From the NCBI RefSeq assembly GCF_030463565.1, contig NC_134652.1:18825397-18889396 (forward strand): a DNA stretch of 64,000 nucleotides. Reading direction: 5' to 3'. The DNA comes from Pelecanus crispus. Its lineage: Eukaryota > Chordata > Aves > Pelecaniformes > Pelecanidae. The first letter of the stretch is position 1, and each line of letters begins with the position of its first letter. Made by a program: the position numbers and the translations under genes. The notes beneath the pieces were generated by a model. It worked only from the letters and a program-made list of their open reading frames with translations. It was not told the origin of the DNA and made no database searches. Below are positions 1-13,924 of this stretch, piece after piece.

Positions 1-3000
1 TAAACTTTGAACTTGACCCATGTATTTTCTTTATTTAAGATGACCAAAATGTAAGAATGAAATAAACAGGACTATGACATAAAAGTGCATTAGATTTTTT
101 CAGATCTTTCCAGATGGAATCATCTACAGTTGTTGATAACATATATATAGTTTTGACTGTAATTTTATTCTGACAATGTCCAGAGCACTAAAGCTACTAT
201 ACGAAGATGTTTTTCACGTGATAAGGAATTGTATTTTCTTTGGGAGAAGTTAATTTTTAAAAAATACCTTTTTTGCCTAATTGCAAAGCGTCTGTGTTAA
301 AGTGAAAAATAACAATTAGCAGGAAAGAAAATATGCTCTTTTAGCATTTATGACAAATATTAAACAAAACAGATTAAATAGATGGTAAGATACTTTCCCT
401 CCTCCCCAGCCATTCAAGTAAAAATAATGAATTCTGCTTTTCAGAGGACCAATTTCCCCACTGCACAAGTCCAGTCGTACATGGGGATAATTCTGCTATG
501 GTCACTTGATTTATACTAAAGTCATAAGGTGAAGGATCAGATTCTCCGTTTTCCAAAGTATATACTGACTTGATAATGCTGCTTAAAAAAACAAAAAAAT
601 CTAAGGCCCTGTTTGGTCTCTATGGCCAAAAGATTTCATGGCATTTAGAAGGGTTTGTCTAGGCAAGCCTAATTCTGTATGTTCTTTCATGGGTACTTCA
701 AGCATACCCATTTCCCCTACTTTGTAAAATGACTTTGGGATCTTTCAGGATAGGTGTGATGTTATTGCTCTGCTGTTAAAAGACTAGACCCAATGTCAGT
801 TGAAGCTAGCACTGATTGTAGCGGCCACTGTATGATGCCAGTGCCCCTAGGCATAGTGTGCATCACAGGAAGAGAAACCTTTTAAACCTCGGCAGGATGG
901 CACAGATTTCCCATCTTCCAGAATATAACTTCATGCTGAATCTGAACACCACTACTCCCACTTTGGAAGTAGAAGCTTGTAAACATGTTTCTGAGGGAAT
1001 AAATTCCTTTTTTTTTTTTTCTTTTTTTTTGACACAGAAGAGCTTAAGTGTAACCCCTGTCATATGTAAAGCCTGTTTTGGGAAATTGTTTTTTCACACT
1101 TCAATTAGCTTCCCCTGAGGCTCAAACCAAAACATAAGTGGCATTATCATTATGTTCAGAAGCTAAAGGAAACAAAGTGAATCACTTATCATTTGTTATA
1201 GCCACCATCTTCCATGACTTAATTAAAATATGACATTAATGTCAAACCCATTCATCTGTAGATAGATATATATATATTCAAATGGTTATAACATAATAAT
1301 GATAGGCGCCAAAATCTTGCTCATTCACTCTAACAGTTTATTTTAGGAAACTCAGTCCAGCAGATGAACCTTGAATATACAGATTAATGCAAGGAAGGAA
1401 ATTTTATGATGTCTGTTAGTTAATACAGAAACCAATCTTATTAATCATGGATTTACAGAGGGCTGTTTTATTAGATGTTAACCATAGCTTATGTTGACAA
1501 TTGATTTTCATTGTAGGACAACTAAATTTATTATTTGTAATAAGATAAAGATAATTAAATTGACTTTATAAAGGTTACTATCATAAATGTTAGTACCTGT
1601 GAACAGCAAACATAAAATTGCTTTAGCAGTGAAAATTCAGTTAAGTGATAGGTGCTTTCTTTCCATTACATATAATAGTCCCTGAACATTTTTAACCTGC
1701 ATTTTATTTTCCAGAGTTTATACCTACTGCTGTGAAAAACTGTTTGGGTTGAAGCCTCACTCTCAGTTTATTTTCTTTCCAATAAAACAGGATTAAAACA
1801 TTTTTAAAGTTATAGAAGTAAAACAAAACAAAATGAAGTGCTAAGTACAAATGTATTACGCAATCGAGTTTTGTCCTGTCATTTCCCAGATTTGTCATTA
1901 AATTATTCAGAATAGTATGTTGAAAAAGACATTGGTTCTACAATAAAATCAGACTTTTAGGGGGTTTTAAGTATTAAAAAGAGTAATTATTAAGGAAGTT
2001 AATTTGGACCTTTCAAAAATGAGAGTACTTGGAACTTATTTAGTCTTTTTTAATTGTATTGGGTTTATGATACGTATCTCTCCATTCCTTAATACCATCT
2101 ATTCATCTGGGTACGATCTTTTGAAAATGTGGAGGAATACAGCAAATGTTAGAGACCTTGGAAAAGCACCTAAAGTAATATCTTCAAACCTAGTGACAGT
2201 ACATTCCTGAGCTTTGACAACATGGGAACTATCCAGTACCAAAGTAATTCTATCAGAAGGCTCACAGTATATTTTTACTGTAATCTTAACCTTTGGTTTC
2301 TAGTTCTCAGTTGCCACAACATTACAGGCTTGTAACTTGTCATTGCTGCTTTGGTGTTTTGGACCAGTAATGAAAGGAAAGAGGGAGTACTTTAGAAAGA
2401 CTGTTTTAAACTGTGGTGTAAGACTGAATATTTGACAAGTTGGAGTTTTTTAATGAAATATGATTGGCTGCGGGATCTTTGTATTATTCAAGCTAGTTGT
2501 GATTAGTTCTCCCATGGTTTTGCAGGTTGTGGAAAGAAGGGTTAGCTAGACGGCAGAGCACAGAGGAAGTGAGCAGCATGTCCAAGAAGTACAGTTTACC
2601 AGAGATGTTGGGCTGCTGGTTGCTGGGCTGCAAGACAGATGCCAACCTAGTGTGTCTGCTATATTCAGTTTATAACTTGGCACATCAGCTTGGTGCCCAG
2701 AGCAAAAAGCACTGAAATTCATCCTAACTTAAATTGATGGCCGGTTTCCCTATGGCATCGTTACTGGTGTAGCTTTCTCTAACAGAAGAGCTATAAAACA
2801 CTTTGTGCCCACTGTAGTTTTCATGCTTTGTTGTTCTTGCGCGGACACTGCTGATGATCTGACCCCAGAGCTCTTTGCTGCTTGCTCCAAGGGTAAGTAC
2901 AGATCTTGTACTGCCAAGATCCAAGTATCACAGAGAAATTCCTCATCTCTGTGGCATTCCTGCTGTGTAAGCAGCCACAGAAATCCAGTCAGAAATGAGT

Positions 3001-6000
3001 ACCCGCTCTGAGTGAAAGTGAAGAAGGGTGCTAACACATGGGCACTGGCAATGCATGCTGCCATGCTTTGAGGGCTGACCACCACTGCTGCCTACCTGCC
3101 CCGCCAACAAAAGCTGCTGTCAGAGCACAGGCCGTGCATCTCTTCCTACACCACCACGGTTTGGATCTTGTATTCATGGAGCTGCAGTTATTTCCACTTG
3201 TATTTTGTGTGCTGAGGGGCCCAGTCTCAAACCCAGCTGGAGCCCAGTGCGGCAGAAGATGGGGTTTCAGCCCTCGCCACCTCTTCAGCAGTCCAGGTGA
3301 AGCTTCAGTGGAGATTGTCATCTTGTGCTCAAGCCACCTCCTGGCCCCAGATTTTCCTCCTAAAGCAAAGCATGGCCTGGATTCCCCCTGCCTATGTTTG
3401 GTGAGGTACCTAAGTGAGAACCCTGTCATACCCTGCTCTCTCCAAAGTCAGGGGAGAGAGACAGGAACCTCAGAGATGATTCAACACTAGGTGCCCTGCT
3501 TGTTTCTCTCCATCGAATACATAGGAACCTAAGGAGGTAACAATTTTAACTTGGATGCTGCAAGTCCATAGATGAATCTGGGATAAGCACCACTCACTTT
3601 GAATTTTCCTATTGTGTTTTTTTAATGTTAAAGACGTGCATTGAAACATAAAGTACAGATGCCTTGGCTGAATTTTGACTCTTCACAGCTACCTCACACT
3701 GTACTGTTAGCCACCTTCAGGTCATTATAAATAGCACTTTCTGATTCTCTGTGTGTGCGTTTGTAGTGAAGGTGCTGAAGCCGTTGCAAGAATCTGATAT
3801 TGTCTGGTTTTAATACATTACTTAATCTGCTCAGGACTAAGCCAAGGCAGACTCATTCTTCAGGCAGTTTCCATTTTGATGTAGTATTTACTTTAAATGA
3901 AAGGCTGTGATCCTGTTCAAAGACATGATTTCCCCCTCTCTCCCCTGCGGTCATTAGAGTCAGATAACAGGAAGAGACAGGAAGATAACTGCCACTTATT
4001 TGGATTTCGCTGAAGCTTTCAGGCAGAAACGGGGACGCCAGCCAGAGCCAAATCAATTCATTTGAATGATTTGCTGATTATCTGTGTTAGTTATTCCCCG
4101 ATTATCTTGCCTGGTGTCCAGGACTAGCTCTTTGCCTTTGGGCTTGGGTTGGCTGTTTATTTTAACCTATTATTTCTAGGGAATATTCCGCATCATGAGT
4201 AGAGCATCCCAGTCTGTAGAGAAAAGAATAATTGGCATTGGAAAAACTGAGGACTGGTACATTAATAACTGATTGACAGAAAAAAGCTTGATCATAGTTT
4301 TTCATGGGGGCATCTTAACTTGTTAGTGAAACAGGGCTAATAAAGTGGCCTTTGATAGCTTCTTTCAAGACTATGGCTTGAATATTTGGATTACTGCTTT
4401 TGTGTTGTGATTAATATTTAAACTATGGATATTCCAAGAGCTCCCCACCAAGATACACTGAACAGGGCACTATGTGGATCATAGTCTGAAAGACTGGTCA
4501 GGGAGCAGGTGAACAGGCACAGACAGGCATGGATGCGGTGACCTGAGCTCCAGCAGCAGTGTGCTGTGGCAAAGGTAGGTGGCCGGGTCCCCAGTTTCCA
4601 GTCCAGAATTGCTGGACCGTGGTCTTCTTCCTCCCCTGTCTGGCAGCACAGGGCTACTGCAGTCACTGCTGCATCCCTCGCTGGGAGCTCATGTTCTCCA
4701 TCCCAGTAGCACTCAGACAAAAAAAGAGAACCAGTGTTGCTCCTAACACTTGACTTTAATGTAAGCTTTTCTTCTATAGAGTCTACCATCATACAAGACA
4801 AGGAATTATAGCAACATTTAGGAAATTTGAGTTAATAACATTGAAATGCTAAGGTTAAAAGTACTGTGTGATGGAGCTAGAGTAGCAGACAACTAGTTTG
4901 TTCAGATTGTACAGTCTGACCTTCTCCCTCCTGCAACCAAAGGATCTGAAAAATTCTTGAAAAATCCAAGGAAAAATCCCGTACTTCAGGGCTTCTGGCG
5001 ACAAAGAGAAAATGAAGCCTCTGAATTTGATCCTCTTACATTGCCATTACCATCCCAGTGAGGCAGGCCCTTAGCCAACAGACTGTTTTCTGGCTTTTAA
5101 CTGCGTGCATTTGAACAACATAGTGTAGATATAGACTATGTACAACATAGTGTAGATATACATATACAGCTTTCGCTACAATAGAAATAAATCACTTGAT
5201 TCTATTTGTTACCTTGCCTGAGTGAATTTGTCTGCAGTAACTAAGGCAGTTAGCACACGGTCTGAGCTAATGCAGGAGAAGTGGAGAAACAGAGCTGTGA
5301 CCAACATGAGATTCTGTCATTCTGAATGATGCAGAAAGAAACCTCAATGACAAAGCAATGGAGATGAAATCAGACTACATGTTTTGCAGCCAAACACATA
5401 GAACAAGAAATGAAAGCAATTCATGATGCTATCAGAATTACGGGCCAGTTTTCCCTCCCTCCCTCCCCGCCTCCCAGACTGGAGCAACTGGTGCAGCCTG
5501 TGGGGTGAGGCTCCCTGCCCAGGCACGAGCGGCAGCCACGGGGCCGGGGCTCGCTCCCTGTCTTGCCAGCCTGCCATCCTCTCCTTCCTCATCAGCCTGC
5601 CGTCCTCTCCTTTCTGACTCTGAGTGTGTGTGTATGGCTCTGCTCGTTTTGCTCGTCAGTTAAGACAAATCGAGAAGTCCGAGGAGACGCTGATAAACCA
5701 GCAATTACAGAGCAAAGTCAACAAGAAGAGATGGCACCATGTTGACCGGTGGGAGCGTTTGTTCAGGGAGGGGAGAGACCTCCAAGAGCAGATACAACTT
5801 TCACAGCACAGATAACGGGTTTCCTCTTGACATCACTCCCCAAAGAAGTTGATCCAACCTGTAATAGCTGCAAAATCAAACTTTTGACTAGGCCAACAAA
5901 CCTAGCCATCCTGAAGCCTTAAAATATCCCATTTCAGTCATACAGTTTGCTGTAAACTTCACATATTAACATCAGCTGGATCAGATCTGACAAAAATGTC

Positions 6001-6091
6001 CAAAGAGGAATTCAGAAGTGTCAATTTTCAGCTTAAAGATTAATTTTTTTAAACTTACAGGTATCTATTGACCTCTGTGTCTTGTTCGGAG
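1..6091. other. Non-coding flank, no gene recognised
   Basis: This stretch is mostly AT-rich DNA with short open frames on both strands, none longer than about 150 codons and none resembling a known protein. A slightly more GC-rich patch at 2.8-3.5 kb carries overlapping open frames on both strands (for example 3038-3490 plus and 3031-3429 minus). Their overlap and lack of recognisable domains argue against coding. In vertebrates KIF11 usually lies on this side of HHEX, but I see no kinesin tail exon. A short tandem duplication at 5115-5160 is listed separately. Confidence 0.6.
5115..5160. repeat. Tandem duplication, 27-bp period
   Basis: The 19-base string ACAACATAGTGTAGATATA occurs exactly at 5115-5133 and again at 5142-5160, a period of 27 bases with fewer than two full copies. 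It looks like a local slippage duplication in AT-rich DNA. No function is implied. Confidence 0.8.
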
Positions 6092-6445
6092 AGGAACATT
6101 AGAGCTGCTCTACTAAGGCAGACCATTGACTCCAATGTCTTCTTCCTGCCAGTGACCAGAAGAGGCTACTGAGGGGAACTCTGTGAGAAACAGGCACAGA
6201 GAGAGAAATCTTTTCCTGTCTTCATCAAACAGCAGTGTAAGAGCTTCCTGAGCCAAGTGCTGTGAGCAAGCTACTATGTTTAAATACTCATCAATGTACC
6301 TATCCTCCATTAATTTGTCTTCTCCTTTTCTGAACCCATTTGTACTTTTGGCATCCAGCGCTTCCCATGGCAACAAGTTCCACAATTTAATTATGCACTG
6401 TGTGAAAAAGTACTTCCTTTTGTTTGTTCTAAACCTACTAAAACA
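6092..6445 (-). mobile_element. Ancient CR1 LINE 3' fragment (minus strand)
   Basis: Read on the minus strand, the segment near 6310-6440 encodes the end of a CR1-type ORF2: a degraded RKYFFTQ...LWNLLP block followed by a KLMEDRYIDEY block. These correspond to the RKxFFTxRV...HWNxLP tail typical of CR1 polymerases. The following non-coding part ends with a TGGTCTGCCTTAGTAG-like stretch before ATGTTCC, the 3' end style of old CR1 elements that are abundant in turtles and crocodilians and survive as relics in birds. It is 5'-truncated and eroded, without the ATTCTATG terminus of younger avian CR1. It is non-functional. Confidence 0.75.
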
Positions 6446-9400
6446 GAATTACAGGATGCACAACAGAATTGCATGGGCAGACTTAAATGGGAAGATAATG
6501 TGGAACGACAATGGAAAATCAGTCTCAGCGCAGAGAACTGGAAACCGGCTTTGTTTTTGCTTTACTCTGACCACCAGTACGGGGTTAGTTAGTTCTTCCT
6601 ATCGTTCCTCTCCCTGTCATAAATAAGCCAATTTACCTGATTTGTGTGAAGAGTTAGAAAACAATCTGAGCTCCCTACAAAAACGGCAATGTTCGTCAGA
6701 AAGGCGAGGTCCGCCGCCTTCCTTTTCTCTTCGGGCGGAAAAGATGTGCTGACTGCTGCGCCGGGCAAGGAGGGCCTCTGAATTTGCATTTGCTAGGTGA
6801 TGCAACGGTTAAAAATATCAATACAATTTGGGGCTCTCGTGGAGACGCACCACAGGGAAAGAGCGAGTGAGCCTCTCTTCTTGGAACTGACATGCGATAG
6901 CATCTGGAAAAGGTGAGCGCAGTTCTCTGCACCTCGTTACCAGGAAGACAAGCTGGAGGAAGTTCAGAGAAGAAGAGCCAACTGTAGCTATATGCTTGGA
7001 AGAACTGGGTGATGAGAAAAACTACAAAGAGCTGACAGCATAGCATTTGCTAACCAACACTTAGGGAGTAAGATGACATAATAACAGTTAACTAATGTTT
7101 TAAGTGTAAACCTGCAAGAATGAGAGGAACTAGGTTAGTGTGGGACAAGAGAGTAGCATAAGTAATGACGGGCTTAGCAGAAGGAAAATGTAATAACAAT
7201 ACTTCATCATCCTTGGCCTTGCCCCATGTCTGGGTTTGACCTGGGCGTTCCAGGTCTCAGTGCGTGATGCTTGCCAGGAGCATGCAGGCTATGATGCTCT
7301 CGCCCAGCAGAGAGAAGTGTGGGCACAAAGTCACCAGTGCTGTTGCCTTCACTATGAAGAGGGGCTTGAGCTATCTACTCAAGGCCCACCAGAAAGGCCC
7401 AGTTGGTGCCGCTGGAGTCATTGCTCTGCATGTCCCAAAAGCAGACAGAGGCACTGTTCATGTCCCATTCGCGCTCCTGTCTGTGGCGATGCCAGCAGGA
7501 TCTTGACCTTGGTTCAGGTGTTCTCTGGAGAAAGCACGTTCCTGGGTCTAAGTTAGGGTTTAGGCAGATATGGAAAGACTAATCCTGTTTGGACCTTATA
7601 CGTTGTTCTCTGTGTACTCCTAAGAAGCTATTCATGTCGTGAAACCCACAGATGGGGAGACTCGTGTCCAAAGCCCATACATGAACTAAACACGAAGAAA
7701 ACTGTAGAAAATGAAACTGCAACACGGAATGAAAATGCAACAGGCAGAAAATGAGAGCGCATCGAGTTGCAACAGATGTAACTGCAGCAGGGTTTTGAGG
7801 AGTGCCCACTGTGTGGCAGACCTGGCCAACACGACTTCCTTCTGCTACTGTGATTTTATGGTTACCTAGAGCATCCTGACTCTTTAGGAATTTACTCCTC
7901 AGTGATATAGACAGAGGCTTTGGCAGGCTGTGGCGCTCTCTCCCAAACAAAGCCGTTTATCTATAGAACACACTTATCCTGGCTAACTGACTTAACATGC
8001 ATTCTTACAGTTTAATATTTTACAGGTGTCAGATGCTGCTATGAAGGCTACAGAAAGAGCAACATCATGTCTCCCAATAGATTCAGTCCTCAGGTGAAAT
8101 GTAACATAACTTGAAAGAGACAAAACCAATAGAAAAGCAGCTTGGGAAGCCACAGAAATGAAGACGTGCAGTGAGGGCTTGGTTCAGGCACATCCTAAAA
8201 TTAAATGGCTTATTTATCTTTAAAGGTAGACTGTTCTGACTTGATTCTGTAACCATGGTCCAACTAAACTTGCCTTTACTTCTGGTCAGATTTTCAGTGC
8301 ATCTGAGACTGTAGAAGACCTCCTTTCTTCAAGAACAAATCTCCTAGAAGGTGATGCAATGGCAAAAGTCAGGCAGGGTTCACCCAGTTCCTCTCAGGCT
8401 GTCGGATGTTCTTCAAAGAATAAATGTGAGCTACCTCTACCTTCAGTTTAAATTGGTTATATCATGTTAATTAATCCTGAAAATTTAATTTGCATTACCT
8501 TTTTAAGAAAATTACTGAAATTGTATGTATTTCCTAAAGTCAGATTACACAAATGTAAAACACACAACTACAGAGAGGGCAGTGTAGAATCTGTTCTTCT
8601 AAAAGGAACACATTTCTCCAGTTAATTTCTAGTACATGTTGATAATATTATATGAGGAATCATTTTGGTCTGTTATGATTGTGCAATTAGTGGGTCTCTC
8701 CCACAATCTACAGTGTCTTTGAAGTCTCTGTCCTGGTGAGCAGCCTGCTTTCTGCATCTCCTCCCCAGATGTTCTACATACCCGGTGAGTCTGAACAGAT
8801 TTCGAAAATCCCATTTTTGTTCACATGCTGATTATACCTTTGGCTGTCCTTGACATGTGAAGAACTGCATGCATTGGCATGTGAGCCATATGCATGACGT
8901 TTCTCGTTGCTTGCTGTATGAACGACCCCGCAAACTGCACTGCCTGTTGCTGCCTTGGGGTCCCTGGAAGCAGAGACGCTTTTGAACGGTGGGCATTTGC
9001 TGCCTGTGCTGGGGAAGGGGAGCCCCGGTGCAGTGCTCCTTCTCCAGCATTCCTGCATGTGCCTGCTCCAGCAGATGTAGGTGCAGAAGCGTGGACTGTG
9101 GATCTGCCTCTGAGTTACTGTGCTAATTCAGCAGCTGAGCTGAACAGTGTACAAGCATCTACGAGGATGCAGCACTAAGCTCTGGGTTGAAATCCAGCTG
9201 CCTCTTCTCAGCAGCTATGTATCACCTGTCTGGCAGCTGAGGATATTATTCAGACACCTATTTACAGCTTTTCACAGTATTTTTGCTGTAATGTTTTAAA
9301 GCAAGCATTTTAAGATAAACAAAGCATGGTTAGAGATCAAGATTTGGATTAGCATCTGCATCGGGTTTGGCTCTCATGTCATGGTGTGACTTCAAGGAAA

Positions 9401-12400
9401 CATCTAGGCTATGGTTTAGATTCTGCAACACTAAAACTCCTATGTCTGCGCCTACAATTTCAGGCCCCAGTACTGGGATGAGGTAAGATTATGAGATGGT
9501 CAAACTAAGGAAGGATTGAGAAAGAGCAGCTGTTCTGAAAAGTTAGTCAAACCCAAACCTTAATGTGTTAGGAAAGAACTGTAATGTTTTGAATACAGAT
9601 TTTACAGATATATACAGATTTTTATATCAGAATATTTATTTTCATGTCAAGCATGATTTTTTTTTTTGTTTTGCTTTTACCAGAAGTATTATACCAAGTA
9701 CAAGTTGTGGTGTGGATATTGCCATCCCAGCATATATTGTTGTCCCGGTTTCCATTCGGCAGTAATTATATTTGGTATAAAGCACCTTGCTATCAGCCTG
9801 ACTTTGTGCCTACCAGGAGAGCTGTACTCTCAGCTGCACAAGCATTTCAGCAGCTTTTCATGACCAGCTTTGCTGACACAGAGAAGCAAAGCATAGAAAC
9901 ATGATAGCTCAACAAAGACAAATTTCCCAACCAGACTATAGGGAAGAAAAATTTAAAAACCCCCAAAGGTTATGAAATAAACTCATAGAGCATGGGAAAG
10001 CCTGCAGCTTTGCAAAAGCATTCCCCTTATTTCCAGACTCTGAAGGGACTTGAGCAGTGACTTGCGTGACAGGCGATTATTGCTGGAGAGGGCAAATGAA
10101 ACCAGATATGACAAAGACCCACTCAGGATGCTCACCTACACCTTCCTCTGAGCCAGCTTAAGCTCACATCATTTTAGACAGCCAGCAGTGAATACAGAGC
10201 TGAAGCAAGGCTCTGTTTATTAAATGATGCATGCTTTCAGAACAGTAAAAATAAAATAACTTTCCAGGTTGGATGTCAATTGCTCCTATATCCCGCACAT
10301 TGAATGGAATCTCTTACCCTCCACTTCAACTGGGAAAAGTATCCTCGGTTTGCCTTATCTCCCAAATCGTGAGGGTTTCCTCTCCGCTCCAGGATAACAT
10401 CAGGGGCCAAACCAGAGCTGTCAGCAGAGCTGGACAGTTCAGAAGTCAGTCCTTCCCAATTCTGCACCTGGAGTGGGGCAAAGCGTCCAGAGGCCAGTTT
10501 AGCTGCGCTTCCAGAGCATGCAGCATCCTCCCGAGTCCCTGTCACAAAGCAGAAGTCCCATCAGCAGGTGCCAAATACTCTCTGTGTAGCTGAAAGTACC
10601 GCTAGTACCCTGGGACACTGAGATTTTGCCACTACCAGGAAACTGTAGCGTCATCAGACCTAGCAGTAACTCTCCCGCCACCTCTGGCGTGAACTAATGG
10701 AGTATAATTGGCACAACAAGGTCCTCCGGACTCAGAGACTCGAGGCTGGGTACCCTCTGCGACTGATGCTGCCGTGTTTCATCAGTCAGTTCGGGGCTAT
10801 GCACTTTCCATTACAGGGAGACCTCAGCTCTGGGGCAGGAGCAAGAGGGGGAGATACCTGCCTTAGGAAAAAATGATTCTTCCTTTCATTTCTGCCATTT
10901 AATATTGTACTTTACGAGATATTTTATTTCCATGTGCAACCGTCAAGGCACATTCTGTCATTGTTATGAAAAAATACATGATCCACCTATGAAAATCATC
11001 AGCTTCAATGGACTCCAAACCCATTACACAAGTTCTGAATTTGTCTCTAAGGCAATTCCTCCTTTAGCCTTTTAGTGCCAATTCTACCCAAGTATTTTGG
11101 CTCCTACCCATGGAAATGAAGCCTTTGAAGAATTTCTGCACCTGAGAGTCTAGCAATCTACTTTTTAGATGAGGACAGATTTCAGATCCATCCTTCTAAC
11201 TCCACTGTTAAACAGCCATTAATAGTTAGCTAGATTGTTATTGTAAGCTTCTGTATTTGACTATTAACAGCAACTGCATGTGCGTATCAGCTCCAGATAA
11301 AACAAACCTGCCTAGGGATTGATTTTATGATGCCAAAATGATAAAGTTTGCTAAAAAATGTAGGGTGAATGTGTAAGCTCTGGAAAACATTAACAAAAAT
11401 AACTAAGTAACACTCCCTTTTCATACCTAATTCCTACTGACATCAAATTTAGCTGTGTGTACTTTGGACCCATTGGAGCTGTTACAGTGAAAAATCTTGC
11501 TGCACAAGTGCTCTTTGAAATGTACAATATTTTGTATTCTGATTACTCTGTAAAAAAAAGATGTTTTGTCATCACTGTAGTTTAGGCAGATTCGCTATTG
11601 TCTGGTATCTTGTTATAGTCATTTATATCAACACAGAGTGGGTGTATGGTAGCCAGCAGTCTGTGTTAGCAGCGTTTTATATTCAGTTTGCACTTACGTA
11701 AATGATTGTGCAAGATGTGAGAGAGAATCTAGCCCCTGGGAATTATATGTGTTTTTGGGTGTAATCTTTATGTATGTAGCCAACACATAAGAATATAGAG
11801 AAGTTTTAACATGTTACCGTTGCCATCACCCCAAATAAATATAATTAACCGAGCAGCTTTCAGTTGCACTTATAGGAAGGATCCAAAATAGCTCATGGTT
11901 TGTGGTGGCAGATATATAGGAAATATGAGCCTGTAAGGAACAATATATTGCTTTGTTTTTCATAGCATTGTTCACCACATTCTCGTAATGGTCAGATAAG
12001 AAAGTCTTCAGGCCAAGGAAGGGTTAGGAAAGTGCATTCCAAAAAACATTAAAGCCTACATAGTTTCATGGGATGCCTCTTTGCAATTCCGAAGAAAACT
12101 CTGGTGAATTATGTCACACTTCAGCTGAGTTAAACTCTGGTTTAGAGAAGCTGGTATCACGGTAATCACTAGGACAGCCCAGTCCACAAAGAAAATGGTA
12201 TTAAGCTATGTTGCTAATACAGGGCCATGTGTTCCTTCCTTTTACCACAGAGCCATAAATGTTGCATATCCCACTTTGCAAGTCAAGGTGTCCCAGAAGA
12301 GATATTAACAATATTGGGGGCTAGAGGAAATGGAGGCACCTTACCAGTGTGCTCCCCTGAGCATCTGGCATGTGTTGGCTTGGAAATTCTTGACAAGACT

Positions 12401-13870
12401 CAAAAGCACTATTAAAGCTTTTCTGTAGCTTTTTTTTTTTTTCCCCCTCAGAACCGGTGACAGCATGTAGGCAAAGAGCACTTGCTGGTGGCAGCCCGTG
12501 TCTCATACCTGCAAATATTCAGTGCCAAGAAAGAAGAGCTCTTCAAATCATCGGAGAGCCAAGTCAGGCCCAGGGGTGGCCTAAACACTCCCGAGGTGTC
12601 CGTGTCTCTCTGCAGAGGTTTGGGATCTTTATTTTGCCTGAGTGTAAACCACAGCCTCGGGTGGAAGAGCAAAGGAAGAACCGAAGAGGCAACCCCTGGC
12701 TGACTTTTTGCTGGACGCTTTCATCTCCTGAAGTTTCCCTTGTGGTGGGGCACGGCAAGTTTTCAGTACAAGGCAAGGATGTCTAAATGCCAGCGAAAAA
12801 AATCTGCTTTCCTCTAATCCAATGCACAGAAACAGCTGAACCAGTTTTGCTGAAACCTTAAACATACTCAGCATGAGGCAGATTCCCTCAGAACAGAATT
12901 TTTTCCACCTGGATGATTTAAATTTGGCAAAACCATAATCAGATTAATATAGGGATGTAGGATGGAAAAAGATAAGCTCCTGCCAGCTCTGCCTGGAATA
13001 ATAGTTCATATGTTGTCCACCCCTTTTTAGACCAAGATTTGTCTTGTTCTGCTACATCTAATGAATGCCTTTGAGACTGACCTGCCTTCATGTTTATTAC
13101 GGTTGTAACTCATTTGGTAAATCAAATCACAACGGTGAGGAGGAGGAAGATGTGAGAAGCGAATATCTAACAGATGAGTTATCTGGAAGACGGCAGCACC
13201 GACTGACATCACCCCACAACGCGCGGTGCCTCTGTCTGGAGCAGTCTGGCTTCCACGGTGCTAGGAAAATCAGAGAGGTGAACTCCCTCCTATTTCCTCC
13301 TTGGAAGGTGTTCAAGGCTGTGGCCTCACCTCTCTTGGAAGAGTCTTGAAATATTTTCAATAATGGGATGGGGTGGAATGGCTGCGGGCTGGATCCTCTT
13401 GGAAAGTGCCCTGTAGCGTTAGGGGATGACGCTGCTGGTAGCCCGCTCCGGCTGTTAAAAGATGGACTTTGCTGGATTGCTCACTAATTCTGTAACAGCC
13501 AAACGCAGTTACTTCAGCTAGGAATGATTCATCTCTGGTGTAACTCTCCTGAAGTCTGCGGTGTCACAGAGGCTGCTATTTTGGGCGAAACTCCCGTTTT
13601 TGGGAGCAGAAACCGGGCAGGTACCATGCCAGAAAAATACACGTTAGTGGTAACAGAACCTGCGAGGCAAGGAAAGAGTTCTGTGCCTCGAGACTCATTT
13701 CACTTATAAATCGCGGCGTAGTTCACATATTGCCCGGAATAACCACCCCAGGAATCAGAAATCTTCTGTGGGGCGTTTATCGCAGGTAATTGGGGGCGCG
13801 GTGGAAATACCACCTGGCCTGTGTCGCAGGTTTTGGAAGCATTCATTTCCTGATGTTCCGACGTTTTTTT
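6446..13870. other. Non-coding upstream flank of HHEX
   Basis: No recognisable exon, RNA gene or intact mobile element is visible here. Short open frames (for example 7236-7556 plus and 12457-12786 plus) overlap others in different frames and show no known domain. A weak CR1-tail resemblance near 13.27 kb is listed separately. The base composition becomes GC-rich abruptly at about 13.9 kb, where the first CpG island starts. Confidence 0.55.
13271..13330 (+). mobile_element. Possible CR1 tail relic (weak)
   Basis: The string CAGAGAGGTG, then CTCC, then CTTGGAAGGTGTTCAAGGC follows the order seen in the last coding block of CR1 (an arginine-glutamate-valine-valine segment followed by PSLEVF). 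The match covers only about 60 bases, with an internal insertion and no recognisable 3' terminus, so chance similarity is possible. Confidence 0.3.
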
Positions 13871-13884
13871 GGGGGGGGGGGGGG
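13871..13884 (+). repeat. G14 homopolymer
   Basis: An uninterrupted run of 14 G follows a T run at the upstream edge of the first CpG island. Runs like this are prone to sequencing length error and could form G-quadruplexes. Similar runs lie at 16890-16902, 16962-16975 and 51544-51557, and a C19 run at 14889-14907. Confidence 0.9.
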
Positions 13885-13924
13885 TCGGTTGATTTTTATT
13901 ATCACTATTTTTCTTACTTTATTT

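Noticed and set aside
474..545. Resemblance to an amniote interspersed repeat (AATCAG-type end with GATTTATACTAA)
   Set aside because: The similarity is short and degenerate. I could not follow an element in order.
3038..3490. 150-codon open frame (plus), overlapped by a 132-codon minus-strand frame
   Set aside because: No known domain, mutual overlap of both strands, and no promoter or splice context.
5624..5815. Short frame with a coiled-coil-like LRQIEKSEETLINQQLQSK segment
   Set aside because: It is only 63 codons, without flanking exon signals or family match. The charged pattern can arise by chance.
7236..7556. 106-codon frame overlapped by an 80-codon frame in another register
   Set aside because: Neither translation resembles a known family and there are no splice or polyadenylation signals to support an exon.
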